The notes below the pieces were generated by a model. That model was not told the origin of the DNA and did no database searches. It saw only the letters and a program-made list of their open reading frames with translations. A program made the position numbers and the translations under genes. Positions 1 to 11,243 of a stretch of DNA of 64,000 nt are shown one piece after another. The DNA is from Caenorhabditis remanei. Its lineage: Eukaryota; Nematoda; Chromadorea; Rhabditida; Rhabditidae. Where the stretch lies: contig NC_071329.1 of NCBI RefSeq assembly GCF_010183535.1, positions 6,696,001 to 6,760,000 on the forward strand, given 5' to 3'. Each line of letters begins with the position of its first letter. The first letter of the stretch is position 1.

Positions 1-38
1 AATCGAATGGTTCTCCTAATCTATAAATATTTGTTCAG

Positions 39-1960
39 TTTGTGCCTCCATGGATCGAGAACATCTCATAAAACTTGCGTGTGCCAGAAATCCAGACCTC
101 GAAATGTGTGAAGAATTGAAAGCAAGAAATGCAAGAGACTCAAGTAGCAGTTCGAAAAAAGACACAGTTGATAGTGAGTTGGAACAAAGTACATACATCT
201 ATTATATTTTCTACTATAAAAGGGAAAGCCAGAAAATACATATAAAAATGTTGCGTAAAAAGATTCAGAAGCGCAACAAACATTGATTGACGTCATTAGA
301 GATCAAAATTTACACTTTTTTCCTCGTACCTACGTGATTATTGCTTACAATTGATGTTTCAGTGGTCGAACCACCTCCGTTACCTCCAAAGATGAAAAGA
401 AGAGAGATCCGACCAGCACATGATGATGAGAATTCAGAACAGAAGCCCCCAGTGGTGAGTGATGAAGGAATTGTGAAGGAAGAGGGATAAGTGGGGGAAT
501 CTAAAGACTGTACAGAAATCTTGTCCCAGAAAACAGAAACTGAAAACTCCGTCCGTATTATTTGAACCGTAAAAGCATCAAAACCCAACCACTTTCTCTT
601 CCAGCGATACCGTGCACTGAGCTCTGAAGAGGCCCGAATTCTCCAGACGAAATGTGCTAGAGTTGGACCACTCGTCCAAAAACATTGTCAGCCGAAGAAG
701 ACATCAGCTCGGAATGCAGGAAGATGCGCCGCCTATTTCAGAGATTGTGCACCGTTCATTGAGAAGAGTGATCCGTTGGCGTCGATTGCCAATTCGTTCA
801 ATTCAGGAGTAAGTGAAAGAGAGTTTTTGGACGGAATTTAATGGATATTTCCCTTTTCCAGGTCAACATAAACCTTGCCAACGTAGACGTCAAAGGTATC
901 CCATATTACCCAGTGAATGAGGAAGGAGCTGTCGGAGTTGGAGTTGGTTTGGGTATTCCATTCGGGTCGTATGGAGGAGGATTCTCGAATTCTGTTGGTG
1001 TGAGGTAAGAAGATTGGTTATGAATTGTGGACATTAAAAACATGTATTTTTTGGTTTTCAGAGACTATTTCCACGGAGACCAGGAAGTCGGAGCCAACTG
1101 GTACGATGGAATGTACGGATATAAGGTGAGGGAATAGGGGTTCGAGTTTTTAAAGAACGTATACGGTACCATGCAATAAGATATACAATTTAGCCTTTTT
1201 CAGTTGAAAACCAACTTTGAGAGGGTATTACGGTATCACTGTTTGTCCCATCAGGTAAATTATGTATAAACCATACAGAACAAAGGCAGAGCTTCATTTT
1301 TGTAGTCGACAATTTTTTGTACGGACACTCCCTATCAAGTTACGTATCGACAAAGTAATTTCCCCCTCAAATCGGCCCATTTCAGTGCAAAATAGCGTAA
1401 TTTTTGAGTTGTTCCTTTAAAATGACCATAACTCTCTTGGGAGTGTCCGTACAAAAAAGTTGCCAACTACAAAAATGAAGCTCTACCTTTGTTCTGTATT
1501 AACCTTTAAAAACCTACTCAATGGGACAATCAGTGATACCGTAACACTCTCTCAAAGTTGGACAATTTCAACTGAGAACGGCCAAAGTGCGTATATTTTT
1601 GCATGGTACTGTACTGTTTATAAAGTAAAAAGTGTTTTCCTCTCTCAACCTCATATTTCAACTATGTATTTCCAGAACCACTGGAACATTCCCCTCGTCC
1701 AATCACTCGGTGTTGAAGGTGGTCAACACAATACCGTATCCTTCCCACTTCATGGAAAAGACGCGGGAAATCTGAAAGTAGACAATGGATACGGAGTCGG
1801 TGGATACTATCAACAGAATGATCATGTTGGAGTGAACTATAAATCTGGAGATGTCAAACACACATTCGGTGTCAGTTCTCCATTCGTTGGAGCTGGTTTC
1901 CAAACGGGACAAGCCGTTGCGTTCCCCGGATTGGATGTGTGGGAACGGGCGTTGGGTTGA
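39..1960 (+). CDS. Glycine-rich, Cys-containing probable secreted protein (5' end missing)
   Basis: Six in-phase exons: 39-173, 363-454, 605-808, 862-1004, 1062-1125, 1676-1960. The first visible exon follows a TTGTTCAG acceptor and reads C-A-S before the Met at 50, so the Met is probably internal and the signal-peptide exon lies outside the window. The N-terminal third is charged with Ser and Pro runs. The middle has several Cys (TKCAR, KHCQP, GRCAAYFRDCAPF). The last ~150 residues are Gly/Val/Tyr-rich with repeated GVGVGLG and GYGVGGYYQQ patterns and end in DVWERALG. No catalytic motif is seen. It resembles small nematode extracellular Gly-rich proteins but I do not recognise the family. 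Intron 5 (550 bp) is filled by a MITE at 1164-1611. All introns obey GT-AG and phases match. Confidence 0.75.
1164..1611. repeat. MITE with CAGTACC-type inverted termini, TA target duplication
   Basis: The ends read CGGTACCATGC and GCATGGTACTG, are inverted, and are flanked by TA. The interior folds back: the block GAGCTTCATTTTTGTAGT near 1290-1310 recurs inverted near 1470-1490, and ACGGACACTCCC recurs inverted at 1440-1455. The TA duplication and imperfect full-length palindrome fit a Tc1/mariner-derived MITE. It occupies most of an intron. Relatives lie at 32152-33214, 36374-36653 and, more degraded, 55290-55625. Confidence 0.8.
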
Positions 1961-2435
1961 TGAAGTTGTTAGATGTTTTTAGTTGTTTTCTTGTAATTTT
2001 CTATCATTTTTTTGGGTTCAATGAACTCAAAAACTCACTGTACAATCTCTAAAACTATTCAGGACAAATTGTCAAAACAAATGCGTTAATGAATGTTTTT
2101 TATTATAAAAATACTACTTTTTTTGTATATACTGATTGAATTGACACGAGATAAATAAAGAAATTGATATGGAAAAACACCTGAAGACGTTGAATACTCT
2201 ATACAGTTCAGATGACATTTTTTGTAATTATTGATCAAAAATTCTAATTTTACTGCAATAATTAATCTTGTTGAATCAGTTATCTTTAGTGTACTCCGTG
2301 TATTTCTTTTTCTTGCCGAGTACGGTAGTTGAGAAAGTACGTGATTCGTTGCGGACAAAACACTATACTTTACGAGCAATCGTCTTTTGAAATTTTTTTT
2401 TGCCTAAATTATTTTCTAAACTGAGGTTTTTCTAA

Positions 2436-2820
2436 TGGGCCTATTCTTGGGCAGCGAAAAACGTTTTTCGCTGGTTTTTTTCCGATTCACGGAACCAGAA
2501 AATCAGCGAAAAACTCTTCGCGCGCAGGCATTTTTTGCTGGAGTTTTCTCTTCCATATTTGGTATGTTAGGCCATTCACTTCGGGACCATTTTGTTTAAA
2601 TCAGTGATCCTTTAACTTTCAGTGAAGCGTAAATCGACAATTAAAGGATCACTGATTTAAACAAAATGGTCCCGAAGTGAATGGCCTAACATACCAAATA
2701 TGGAAGAGAAAACTCCAGCAAAAAATGCCTGCGCGCGAAGAGTTTTTCGCTGATTTTCTGGTTCCGTGAATCGGAAAAAAACCAGCGAAAAACGTTTTTC
2801 GCTGCCCAAGAATAGGCCCA
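2436..2820. repeat. Near-perfect palindromic MITE (TGGGCC family), TAA target duplication
   Basis: Two arms of about 180 bp are inverted copies around a short centre near 2620-2640. The ends are TGGGCCTATTCTTGG and its complement, flanked by TAA on both sides. It has no coding capacity. The small relative at 4575-4672 has the same ends and the same TAA flanks. The right end lies 147 bp upstream of the start codon of the F-box gene at 2968, so it probably sits in that gene's promoter. Confidence 0.9.
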
Positions 2821-2967
2821 TAAATTAATTTGATTTTTTGCAAGATATTTTGAATTTTGTAATTAAAACTTGAAAATTTCAATTTTTCTCGAAGAATTTT
2901 CACATTTATTCCCAATATTTTCCATATTTTTCCCCTCCAAATTCTGTTTTTCAGTAACCTTCGAATA

Positions 2968-4459
2968 ATGGACGATCGCCCTCCACTGTCGGAAATCGAG
3001 CTGAAAACACTCTGTCTGTATAACATTCATCAATGGAAAACTGCAGAGAAAACATACGAAAACTACAAAAAAGTGTGCAGTTGTCCATCGAAGATTGAAA
3101 AACTATCAGCAGCAAATTTCAAACGCCTATTCAATCAATATTCGAAAGAATACCTCTTTATGAGCGAAAATGGATTGTGAGTTGAACTTTTTTCTTAATT
3201 TTTACAATCCACATTTTGTTTCAGCCATCTCCCACACTATTGTTCCCAAATCTGTGTTCATTCCGATTTTGTAGAGGGAATTTCACAAAAAAGATCATAT
3301 GAAAAAATTAGAGAGGCATTCAAAGAAGGCGCTGTTGGAAAGGAGACAGTCGAGTACTTCTATGATGGATTCCAAAGCAGGTAATTAAAGAAAATGAGAA
3401 AATATTTATAAATAACTAATTTTATTCTAAAATTTTTTAGAGCCGCCGCAAAGCATCTCCAATTCAGTGATTTGCCGTTTGATACTCTTCGAGTAGTTGT
3501 GAAAAAGCTGGATTTAAAATCAATGTGAGTTCTATGAATCCTAAAATAATCGAAACAATTGATTTATTTCAGATTGAATCTTCGAAACGTGTCCCGAGAC
3601 CTTCGAATGATTGTCGATGAACAGAAACCGTCGTACAAAAATATTCGTATTGAGTATTTCACTAGCTCATATATTATCGTTGAGTTCAATGAACAATATG
3701 TCTTGTATACGGCTGATGTACACCTACCACGGATTCCTCTAACGAAAAAGATTGTGCGCAGTGATTTCAAGAATATTGCATTCAAAGATTTGCGTTTTGC
3801 ATTCAGAAATCCCGAAATTCGACTGGATACTCTCCATATTCGATATACGGCTTTGAAATTTGAATATCGATTGTCACGATTTCTCTACTCATTAAAATAC
3901 CAAATCCACGTGAAACACTGTTCAATCGATTTCGGGAATGAAAAAGATGTCAAGACCATTCTACAACGCATGAAACCAAAAGTTCTCAATAAATTGACTC
4001 TTCGTCGTGTCTCCCCTGATCGATCCGCCGAGGACAATGAGATTCATTATATAAGTTTCGACTATGTGTCAAGAATGGATCAATGGAAACAAGTTGAGCA
4101 TGTCGAAGTAGAGAAAGCAAAGGTTTTATCGATTGAAAAGTTTTTTCATCTGAAAAGATTCGAAATCGAAGTCGAATCGATCCCAATGGAGAATTTGCGA
4201 AGACTGATAAATGTAAGAAACCGATTTCACTTATCAATAGTTGAATATTCATTTCCAGGCTGCATCTCACTCGACCAACTTTGAGTCATGTAGAATATAT
4301 ACCGACGAATACCTAGATGTTGGATTCATTGCGGCCGGGCTCAAACTGCAACCCGCTCCTTGGAATTGTGACAACTCTCATTTCTATGAGATCCCTGAAA
4401 CCAAAAGTGTTTTAAATTTCTATCTGAGCCGCAATATGATTCATATAATCAAAAAATAA
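2968..4459 (+). CDS. fbxa-like F-box protein with HTH-like N-terminus and FTH-like C-terminus
   Basis: Five exons (2968-3176, 3225-3380, 3441-3524, 3573-4212, 4259-4459) encode 429 residues. Residues ~5-120 carry two helical segments (LCLYNIHQWKTAEKTYENY and IREAFKEGAVGKETVEYFYD) like the Mos1-transposase HTH domain found at the start of many Caenorhabditis FBXA proteins. Residues ~126-162 (FSDLPFDTLRVVVKKLDL, then NLRNVSRDLR) match an F-box: Leu-Pro near the start, hydrophobic helix, then NLR.VSR. The remaining ~260 residues look like the FTH/DUF38 repeat region, with LTLRRVSP and repeated hydrophobic-strand patterns. By family it would be a substrate-binding subunit of an SCF ubiquitin ligase. 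The substrate is unknown. The start is the first Met after an ...TTTTTCAG acceptor at 2954-2955, a plausible trans-splice site. Phases agree at all junctions. Confidence 0.87.
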
Positions 4460-4487
4460 GTTTCCCATGTTGAATTTTTCTGTTAAT

Positions 4488-4880
4488 TTCTCACCCTGTC
4501 CATGTTTTTTGTTTTCTTTTTGCTATTATCAGCACTGTATTGCACTAATTTATCGATGTATCATTTAAATCTAATGGGCCTATTTTGGAGGTAGCAAAAA
4601 GGCAAACAACTATTCTTTGCTAGTAGTAAAAAAAAAAATTTTCTTTTTTTGGCTACATCTAGAATAGGCCCATAAGTTTTCTTTTCAATTTTTCACCCTG
4701 TTCATGTTTGTTTTGTTTTCTTATTGCTGTTATCAGCACTGTATTGCACAAATTTATCGATGTACCATTCTAAGCATTTTTTCAATTTTTACACCTTGCT
4801 CATGTTGTTTTGTTTTTCTTATTGCTATTATCATCACTGCATTGCGATAATATATCGATGAACCTGTACCATTTAAATGT
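4488..4880. repeat. Three-copy direct repeat downstream of the fbxa-like gene, interrupted by a MITE
   Basis: A ~90-bp unit (TTTTTCACCCTG..CATGTTT..., TGTTTTCTT..TTGCT.TTATCA, GCACTGTATTGCA, ATTTATCGATGTA.CATT) occurs at about 4488-4570, 4683-4772 and 4785-4877. Between copies one and two sits the MITE at 4575-4672. The copies differ at scattered bases, so they are not a fresh microsatellite. Confidence 0.75.
4575..4672. repeat. 98-bp MITE of the TGGGCC family
   Basis: Starts TGGGCCTATT and ends AATAGGCCCA, flanked by TAA on both sides, as in the 385-bp element at 2436-2820. The interior (GCAAAAAGG, a poly-A tract, TTTTTTTGGCTAC) is partly self-complementary. Confidence 0.85.
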
Positions 4881-6280
4881 TTTTTCACTCCTGTTCACCC
4901 CACCTGCGACGGAAAAAAGTCGGAGAAATCACGCGTTTCTTTTCCCTCTCTCGCCTCCTGCGCATACTCTCGCCACAACTACAGTAAAATGGAATTAGAG
5001 TTTTCTGAGCTCGTTTTTCTCACTGTCTTTCAGGATTTTATGGCGAAAAAGTTGAAAAATGGTTGAAGGAATACATTTTTAATAGTTTCCAACAGACTTT
5101 AAAAAAAAAAATTTTCAGACGAAAGCATGAAATTTTTACGTTGGTCCATTGAAGATCATTTTCGATCTATGATTTCATCAAAGTATAAATATTTTGTTCG
5201 AAACCACGGAAGAATATTAGAAAATAAAATGAAATAGCCTCTTAAGAATGAATAAATGTATTCTGTTAATCAAACAAGTATCTCAATGAGGAGGCACTAG
5301 CCAGGTGTCGAGAGGAAGAGAAAGAAAAAAGTTTGAGTCGATGATACAGGCTGCGGAACTGAGCAAAATTGTTGAAACTTTGTGCATGATCAGATCTAGC
5401 CTTGTACTTTAATCTTGTAGTTGGTCGTTTTTTGATGGGGGTCTTCCCTGGACTGTTGTACTTAACTGAACATGACTGAGTCTCTATGAGCTACAGTAAG
5501 CCAGGGAGGTGCCCTACAAAAAAGTGATCAACTAAGAAAATGATATGCTAGGTGTGAACAATTTACTCACAAAATTTCATGTTTATCGGTCCATTATTGA
5601 GCCTGTGGCAAGTGGTTGAGGTGTGAGAAACGGCTCTGCTGTTTTCGAAGCTAGAAAATGTTTGGGTGCTGTCAGTTTTGATGCTAGCAAACTATTTTTT
5701 TTGGAAAAGATCCGCAAAGACTTTTTCTACAAGCCTATGGAAGCCGAATTTCGAAAATCTTGTTGTATTCGAAGATAATCCCTGGTAACCCTCAAAAAAT
5801 TCGATTTTACTGTAGGAAACTGAAAACTTTTTGGGCACTCTCAGTTTTACACTTATTTTGACGTTCTATAGCTCAAATTGATCCATTTTTACCGTTCTAC
5901 AATTCTATGATTTCAATTAAAAAAAAGTTTTTCTGAAATCGGAAACTTCTGAATATGCTTGAAAATTAAGACATACTGTACGCTAATCATCTGAATATGA
6001 GCCTGTTCCTTATCAGTATTGGTTCTAAATGAATGGATAAAATGTAATTTGTCTCTGACTCTTCAGAACAGTATCTTTTTACCAGAAAAGAAACTATATC
6101 ACATCGTTTTTGGCAGTTTTTAGTTGAAAGTGTGTCTCCTTTCAGTTATAAAAACGAGATTATGTTTAAAATGTTGCTAAAATGGTATCATGCAAACGCG
6201 CTTCATCAGACTTCAGGTTTCGCGGGAAACTAATTTGAATTTATTTGGACCAAATATACCCTGTGCGCATCCCTATTCAC
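4881..6280. other. Intergenic stretch with no supported gene
   Basis: There are only short spurious reading frames and AT-rich sequence here. No splice-consistent coding exon, RNA gene or clear inverted repeat was found. The right end runs into the shared upstream region of the F-box array. Confidence 0.6.
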
Positions 6281-6283
6281 CCC

Positions 6284-6330
6284 ATAACAATACGCAACGC
6301 GGAGCCGCAACGCATACGTTGCGTAATTAC
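6284..6330. promoter_or_regulatory. Conserved upstream block of the F-box array, gene 1 copy
   Basis: Reads ACAATACGCAACGCGGAGC followed by CGCAACGCATACGTTGCGTA and ATTAC. It holds a short inverted pair, GCAACG / CGTTGC, at 6307-6322. The same ACAATACGCAACGC...GTTAC.TAATTAC block precedes each of the other three array genes at a similar distance (~90-140 bp before the start codon), followed in each by TTAGAATCGATT.TACCATTTCT and a CT-rich run. Conservation in position suggests promoter function, but simple shared ancestry of the duplicates would also explain it. Confidence 0.5.
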
Positions 6331-6408
6331 TATTACTAACTATTAGAATCGATTTTACCATTTCTCCTTCGTTTTTTTCCTCTCTTTCATTTCACTCGAC
6401 ATTCAACT

Positions 6409-6419
6409 TCTTCTTCAGA
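6409..6419 (+). promoter_or_regulatory. Probable trans-splice acceptor just before the F-box gene 1 start
   Basis: TTCTTCTTCAG ends one base before the ATG at 6420. This is a good nematode acceptor with no upstream donor in a coding exon, as expected for a spliced-leader site. Gene 4 has the same arrangement (ATTTTCAG before 12590). Genes 2 and 3 have TTTCCAAA in its place. Confidence 0.5.
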
Positions 6420-7689
6420 ATGCCTCTCAAATTCCTGAGTTTTCCATTTCTTGTCCAAGAAAACATTCTGAAAAACATGGAATTTTTCGAAATTTTTATA
6501 ATGTCCACACTTTCGGAAAGAACCAAACGTTCAGCGATTCTTGCAAGAATAGACGTTCCAAAACTGCGACATGTTGTGAAAGACAAAGAGCAATCGATTA
6601 TGATTAGGGGAGAGAAATCAAAAACGATAATCAAAATATTGGAAATTCCGAGACTGAGATTTAGAAGAATGTGGAAAATGAATATTGGGAATTTCGAAAT
6701 TCCGACAAAGTGAGTTACATAAATATTTCTTGAGTGGATCCAGCAAGTCTCTTCATATTCTATAATTGAAAAAATAGAGAAGAGCGAAGCGACAACAATA
6801 AAAATATAACTTCACAAAACAATATTTATTCAGAATCAGTGTAAAAGAAGGTAAAAAACCATCTGACCCGGAATACTGCTTGCTAAAAGTGACACAAATC
6901 GACGAAAACTTTTTGGTAGGATTCAATCTCTATTTAAAAACGCTATTTCGTTTGAAAGAGTCAACTAAACTGAGAATGGAATTTATTAAATCCGCTGTTA
7001 CAACTCCAATGTTTGGGAATGTGAATGAGGTTTCGTTGTCCGGGGAAACACTGACGATGGAGGATTTGAATTCGTTTCTAACTCTTTATCCAAATTTGGA
7101 CGTTTTGAAGATTAAACAATCAGTTGATGGAAAATTGAACAAAAAATCAAAAATACTAGAGGTCAAAAATGTTTGGTTATCAAATGCCGGACAATTTGGA
7201 ATGAATCTTCTTACAAAATTCACTGGTCAAAATATCTATTTAAATAAAGTGGATTTGGTGGAATCGGGTATTAATAAAATTATCAGAAAATGGATAAACA
7301 ATGAAGGATATCAAAACTTGGTCTCGGTTCATGCTACAATGGATTTTTCCTCTGAAAGATTCATTCAAACAGATCAAGTATTCAACAAATTGCCTGTCGA
7401 ATGGTTTAATCCAAGAGAACGACAAGAACATGTTGAATACACTACGAAGTAAGTGGATTTAAAAGCGATTTCTGTAATCATCGATTTTCCGATATTCGGA
7501 ATCTGCAGCAAAAACTTATGATGTTTCGAATTCAGAACTTTAAAAAACTGTATTTTCAGAGTTTTCGGCGGTACTCTAGATATCGGTTTCTATGGTGACA
7601 ACTGTTATGATGTCGTAAGAAAAAATGATGGGAAGAAAGCTTCAATTCGTGCTGAATTCTTTTATTTCCGAATGGGGGTATGGAACTGA
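6420..7689 (+). CDS. F-box / F-box-associated (fbxb/sdz-33-like) protein, array gene 1
   Basis: Three exons (6420-6709, 6834-7448, 7560-7689) encode about 344 residues. The first 40 residues (PLKFLSFPFLVQENILKNME) follow the F-box pattern: Leu-Pro-like start, .L..V...I...M, then the LSERTKR 'SLCSKR' element. The middle exon has LxxLxxxxPxLDVLKI leucine-rich spacing and then V..LPVEWF, typical of FBA_2-type F-box-associated regions in Caenorhabditis. The C-terminal exon is short and conserved (GDNCYDV, DGKKASIRA). The family role is substrate recognition in SCF ubiquitin ligases. First of four adjacent same-strand paralogues. Its third exon is identical to that of gene 2 because it lies at the boundary of the 1,777-bp duplication. 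Confidence 0.88.
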
Positions 7690-8081
7690 CGGGGGACTGC
7701 GCTATTATCATTTTTACATGAATCAACAGAGAGGAGGAAACATAAATCCTCTTGCATTTAAAAAAAAATTGAAATTTGATTCTAGAATGTTATGAGCTGT
7801 CAAAGTCCCAAAATCCCCCCTCTTGGCTCACTTTTTCATTGTATTTTTATTGAAACATTTCATGGTGTATTGAAAAAATAATAAATTTCTAATAAAAGCG
7901 TCATTCATTACTATAAAAAATGTTTTGAATAAAAAAAGAGGAGCTTTGAACATGTGTTCTCCAATGTCTACCTGAATCTCTTTTTCTGAAAAACACTCGA
8001 CAGTTTAGTTGACTGAAGTTTCACAGTTTGATAGATAAATTGTCTTCAAAATAAATTCTTATGAGTTCACCCCTGTTCAAC

Positions 8082-8117
8082 TGACAACAATACGCAACGC
8101 AGATGTTACATAATTAC
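8082..8117. promoter_or_regulatory. Conserved upstream block of the F-box array, gene 2 copy
   Basis: ACAACAATACGCAACGCAGA then TGTTACATAATTAC, about 105 bp before the ATG at 8222. Relative to gene 1 the second CGCAACG half is missing, so the inverted pair is lost here. Confidence 0.45.
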
Positions 8118-8221
8118 TATCCTATTACCTATTAGACCTATTAGAATCGATTGTACCATTTCTCCTTCGTCTTTTTCCTCTCTTTCATTTCACCCGTTTT
8201 TCAACTTCTATCATTTCCAAA

Positions 8222-9466
8222 ATGCCTCTCAAGTTCCTGAGTTTTCCATTTCTCGTCCAAGAAAACATTCTGAAAAACATGGAATTTTTCGAAGTTTTCA
8301 TAATGTCGATCCTCTCGGAAAGAACAAAACAATTAGCGATTCATGCAAGAATAGAAGTTCCAAAACTACTGCATGTTGTGAAAGAAAACGAACACTCGAT
8401 TATGATTAGACGAGAGGAGGGAGAGAAATTTAAAACGATAATCAAAATATTGGAAATTCCGACACTGAGATTTAGAAGAACATCGAACAAGAATACTGGG
8501 GATTCCTATATTTGGATGAAGTGAGTTACATAAATATTTCTTGAGTGGATTCATTTTGAAATGTAATGATACCAAACTGTAGAGACAAAACAATCTTATT
8601 TTTCAGAATTCGTGTAAAAGGTAATTCATCTAACAGGGAATACTGCTTGGTAAAAGTGACACAAATCGACGAAAGGTTCTTGGCAGCATTCAATCTCTAT
8701 TTAAAAACGCTATTTCGTTTGAAAGAGTCAACTAAACTGAGAATGGAATTTATTAAATCCTCTGTGAGAACTCCAATGTTTGGAAATGTGAATGAGGTTT
8801 CGTTGTCCGGGGAATCATTGACGATGGATGATTTGGATTCGTTTCTAACTCTCTATTCAAATTTGGACGTTTTGAAGATTCAACAATCAGTTAATGGAGA
8901 ATTGAACGAAAGATCAAGAATACTAGCTGTCAAAAATGTTTTGTTATCAGATCCCGGACCGTTTGGAATGAATCTTCTCACGAAATTCACTGGTCAAAAT
9001 ATCTGTTTATGTAAAGTGGATTTGGTGGAATCGGTGGAATCGGATCTCAACGAACTTATCAGAAAATGGATGAACGGTGAAGGATATCAAAACTTAGTCT
9101 CGATTTTTGTTGAAATGAATTTTCTTTCTGGAAGATTCATTCAAACCGATCAAGTGTTCAACCAATTGCCTGTCGAATGGTTTGATACAACGCATCGACC
9201 AAAATATACCACGAGGTAAATCTATTCAAAACGGACTTCTATAATTATTGACTTTCCGACATTCGGAATTTGCGACAAAAACTTTCTGATACTGTTTCGA
9301 AGTCATCAACTTTTAAAAAAACTTTTCCTTTTTCAGAGTTTTCGGCGGTACTCTAGATATCGGTTTCTATGGTGACAACTGTTATGATGTCGTAAGAAAA
9401 AATGATGGGAAGAAAGCTTCAATTCGTGCTGAATTCTTTTATTTCCGAATGGGGGTATGGAACTGA
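8222..9466 (+). CDS. F-box / F-box-associated protein, array gene 2
   Basis: Exons 8222-8520, 8607-9215 and 9337-9466 give 345 residues with the same order as gene 1: N-terminal F-box (~residues 2-45), central FBA-like region, conserved last exon ending FRMGVWN. It carries a small in-frame insertion in exon 1 (RREEGEKFK) and VESVESD in exon 2 relative to gene 1. The region just before the start is TTTCCAAA rather than a TTTTCAGA acceptor. Except for the last few codons it is identical to gene 3, so either copy could be redundant or an assembly artefact. Expected role: SCF ligase substrate adaptor. Confidence 0.88.
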
Positions 9467-9858
9467 CGGGGGACTGCGCTATTATCATTTTTACATGAAT
9501 CAACAGAGAGGAGGAAACATAAATCCTCTTGCATTTAAAAAAAAATTGAAATTTGATTCTAGAATGTTATGAGCTGTCAAAGTCCCAAAATCCCCCCTCT
9601 TGGCTCACTTTTTCATTGTATTTTTATTGAAACATTTCATGGTGTATTGAAAAAATAATAAATTTCTAATAAAAGCGTCATTCATTACTATAAAAAATGT
9701 TTTGAATAAAAAAAGAGGAGCTTTGAACATGTGTTCTCCAATGTCTACCTGAATCTCTTTTTCTGAAAAACACTCGACAGTTTAGTTGACTGAAGTTTCA
9801 CAGTTTGATAGATAAATTGTCTTCAAAATAAATTCTTATGAGTTCACCCCTGTTCAAC

Positions 9859-9894
9859 TGACAACAATACGCAACGCAGATGTTACATAATTAC
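9859..9894. promoter_or_regulatory. Conserved upstream block of the F-box array, gene 3 copy
   Basis: Identical to the block at 8082-8117, shifted by 1,777 bp, because it lies in the tandem duplication. Confidence 0.45.
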
Positions 9895-9998
9895 TATCCT
9901 ATTACCTATTAGACCTATTAGAATCGATTGTACCATTTCTCCTTCGTCTTTTTCCTCTCTTTCATTTCACCCGTTTTTCAACTTCTATCATTTCCAAA

Positions 9999-11243
9999 AT
10001 GCCTCTCAAGTTCCTGAGTTTTCCATTTCTCGTCCAAGAAAACATTCTGAAAAACATGGAATTTTTCGAAGTTTTCATAATGTCGATCCTCTCGGAAAGA
10101 ACAAAACAATTAGCGATTCATGCAAGAATAGAAGTTCCAAAACTACTGCATGTTGTGAAAGAAAACGAACACTCGATTATGATTAGACGAGAGGAGGGAG
10201 AGAAATTTAAAACGATAATCAAAATATTGGAAATTCCGACACTGAGATTTAGAAGAACATCGAACAAGAATACTGGGGATTCCTATATTTGGATGAAGTG
10301 AGTTACATAAATATTTCTTGAGTGGATTCATTTTGAAATGTAATGATACCAAACTGTAGAGACAAAACAATCTTATTTTTCAGAATTCGTGTAAAAGGTA
10401 ATTCATCTAACAGGGAATACTGCTTGGTAAAAGTGACACAAATCGACGAAAGGTTCTTGGCAGCATTCAATCTCTATTTAAAAACGCTATTTCGTTTGAA
10501 AGAGTCAACTAAACTGAGAATGGAATTTATTAAATCCTCTGTGAGAACTCCAATGTTTGGAAATGTGAATGAGGTTTCGTTGTCCGGGGAATCATTGACG
10601 ATGGATGATTTGGATTCGTTTCTAACTCTCTATTCAAATTTGGACGTTTTGAAGATTCAACAATCAGTTAATGGAGAATTGAACGAAAGATCAAGAATAC
10701 TAGCTGTCAAAAATGTTTTGTTATCAGATCCCGGACCGTTTGGAATGAATCTTCTCACGAAATTCACTGGTCAAAATATCTGTTTATGTAAAGTGGATTT
10801 GGTGGAATCGGTGGAATCGGATCTCAACGAACTTATCAGAAAATGGATGAACGGTGAAGGATATCAAAACTTAGTCTCGATTTTTGTTGAAATGAATTTT
10901 CTTTCTGGAAGATTCATTCAAACCGATCAAGTGTTCAACCAATTGCCTGTCGAATGGTTTGATACAACGCATCGACCAAAATATACCACGAGGTAAATCT
11001 ATTCAAAACGGACTTCTATAATTATTGACTTTCCGACATTCGGAATTTGCGACAAAAACTTTCTGATACTGTTTCGAAGTCATCAACTTTTAAAAAAACT
11101 TTTCCTTTTTCAGAGTTTTCGGCGGTACTCTAGATATCGGTTTCTATGGTGACAACTGTTATGATGTCGTAAGAAAAAATGATGGGAAGAAAGCTTCAAT
11201 TCGTGCTGATTTCTTTTATTTCCGGATGGTGGTTTGGAATTGA
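9999..11243 (+). CDS. F-box / F-box-associated protein, array gene 3
   Basis: Exons 9999-10297, 10384-10992 and 11114-11243 give 345 residues. Identical to gene 2 through the first two exons and most of the third. The end reads DFFYFRMVVWN instead of EFFYFRMGVWN and so resembles gene 4 (FRMVIWN). This gene keeps the ancestral 3' end of its lineage, while gene 2 received the 3' end of gene 1 at the crossover. Same F-box plus FBA architecture and the same inferred SCF role. Confidence 0.88.

Larger units (their letters stand above)
7560..11208. repeat. Almost perfect 1,777-bp tandem duplication
   Basis: Sequence from 7560 recurs 1,777 bp downstream (9337, then 11114) with no difference I could find, through exons, introns and intergenic DNA, until 11209, where GAATTC becomes GATTTC. 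Upstream of exon 3 (before ~7555 versus ~9330) the introns diverge. The unit therefore runs from exon 3 of one F-box gene to exon 3 of the next, as expected from unequal crossing-over between homologous third exons. Identity of introns means the event is very recent, or is an assembly duplication. Confidence 0.9.

Noticed and set aside
310..588. Minus-strand 92-codon open frame
   Set aside because: It overlaps splice-consistent plus-strand exons and an intron of the Gly-rich protein gene. Composition is not protein-like.
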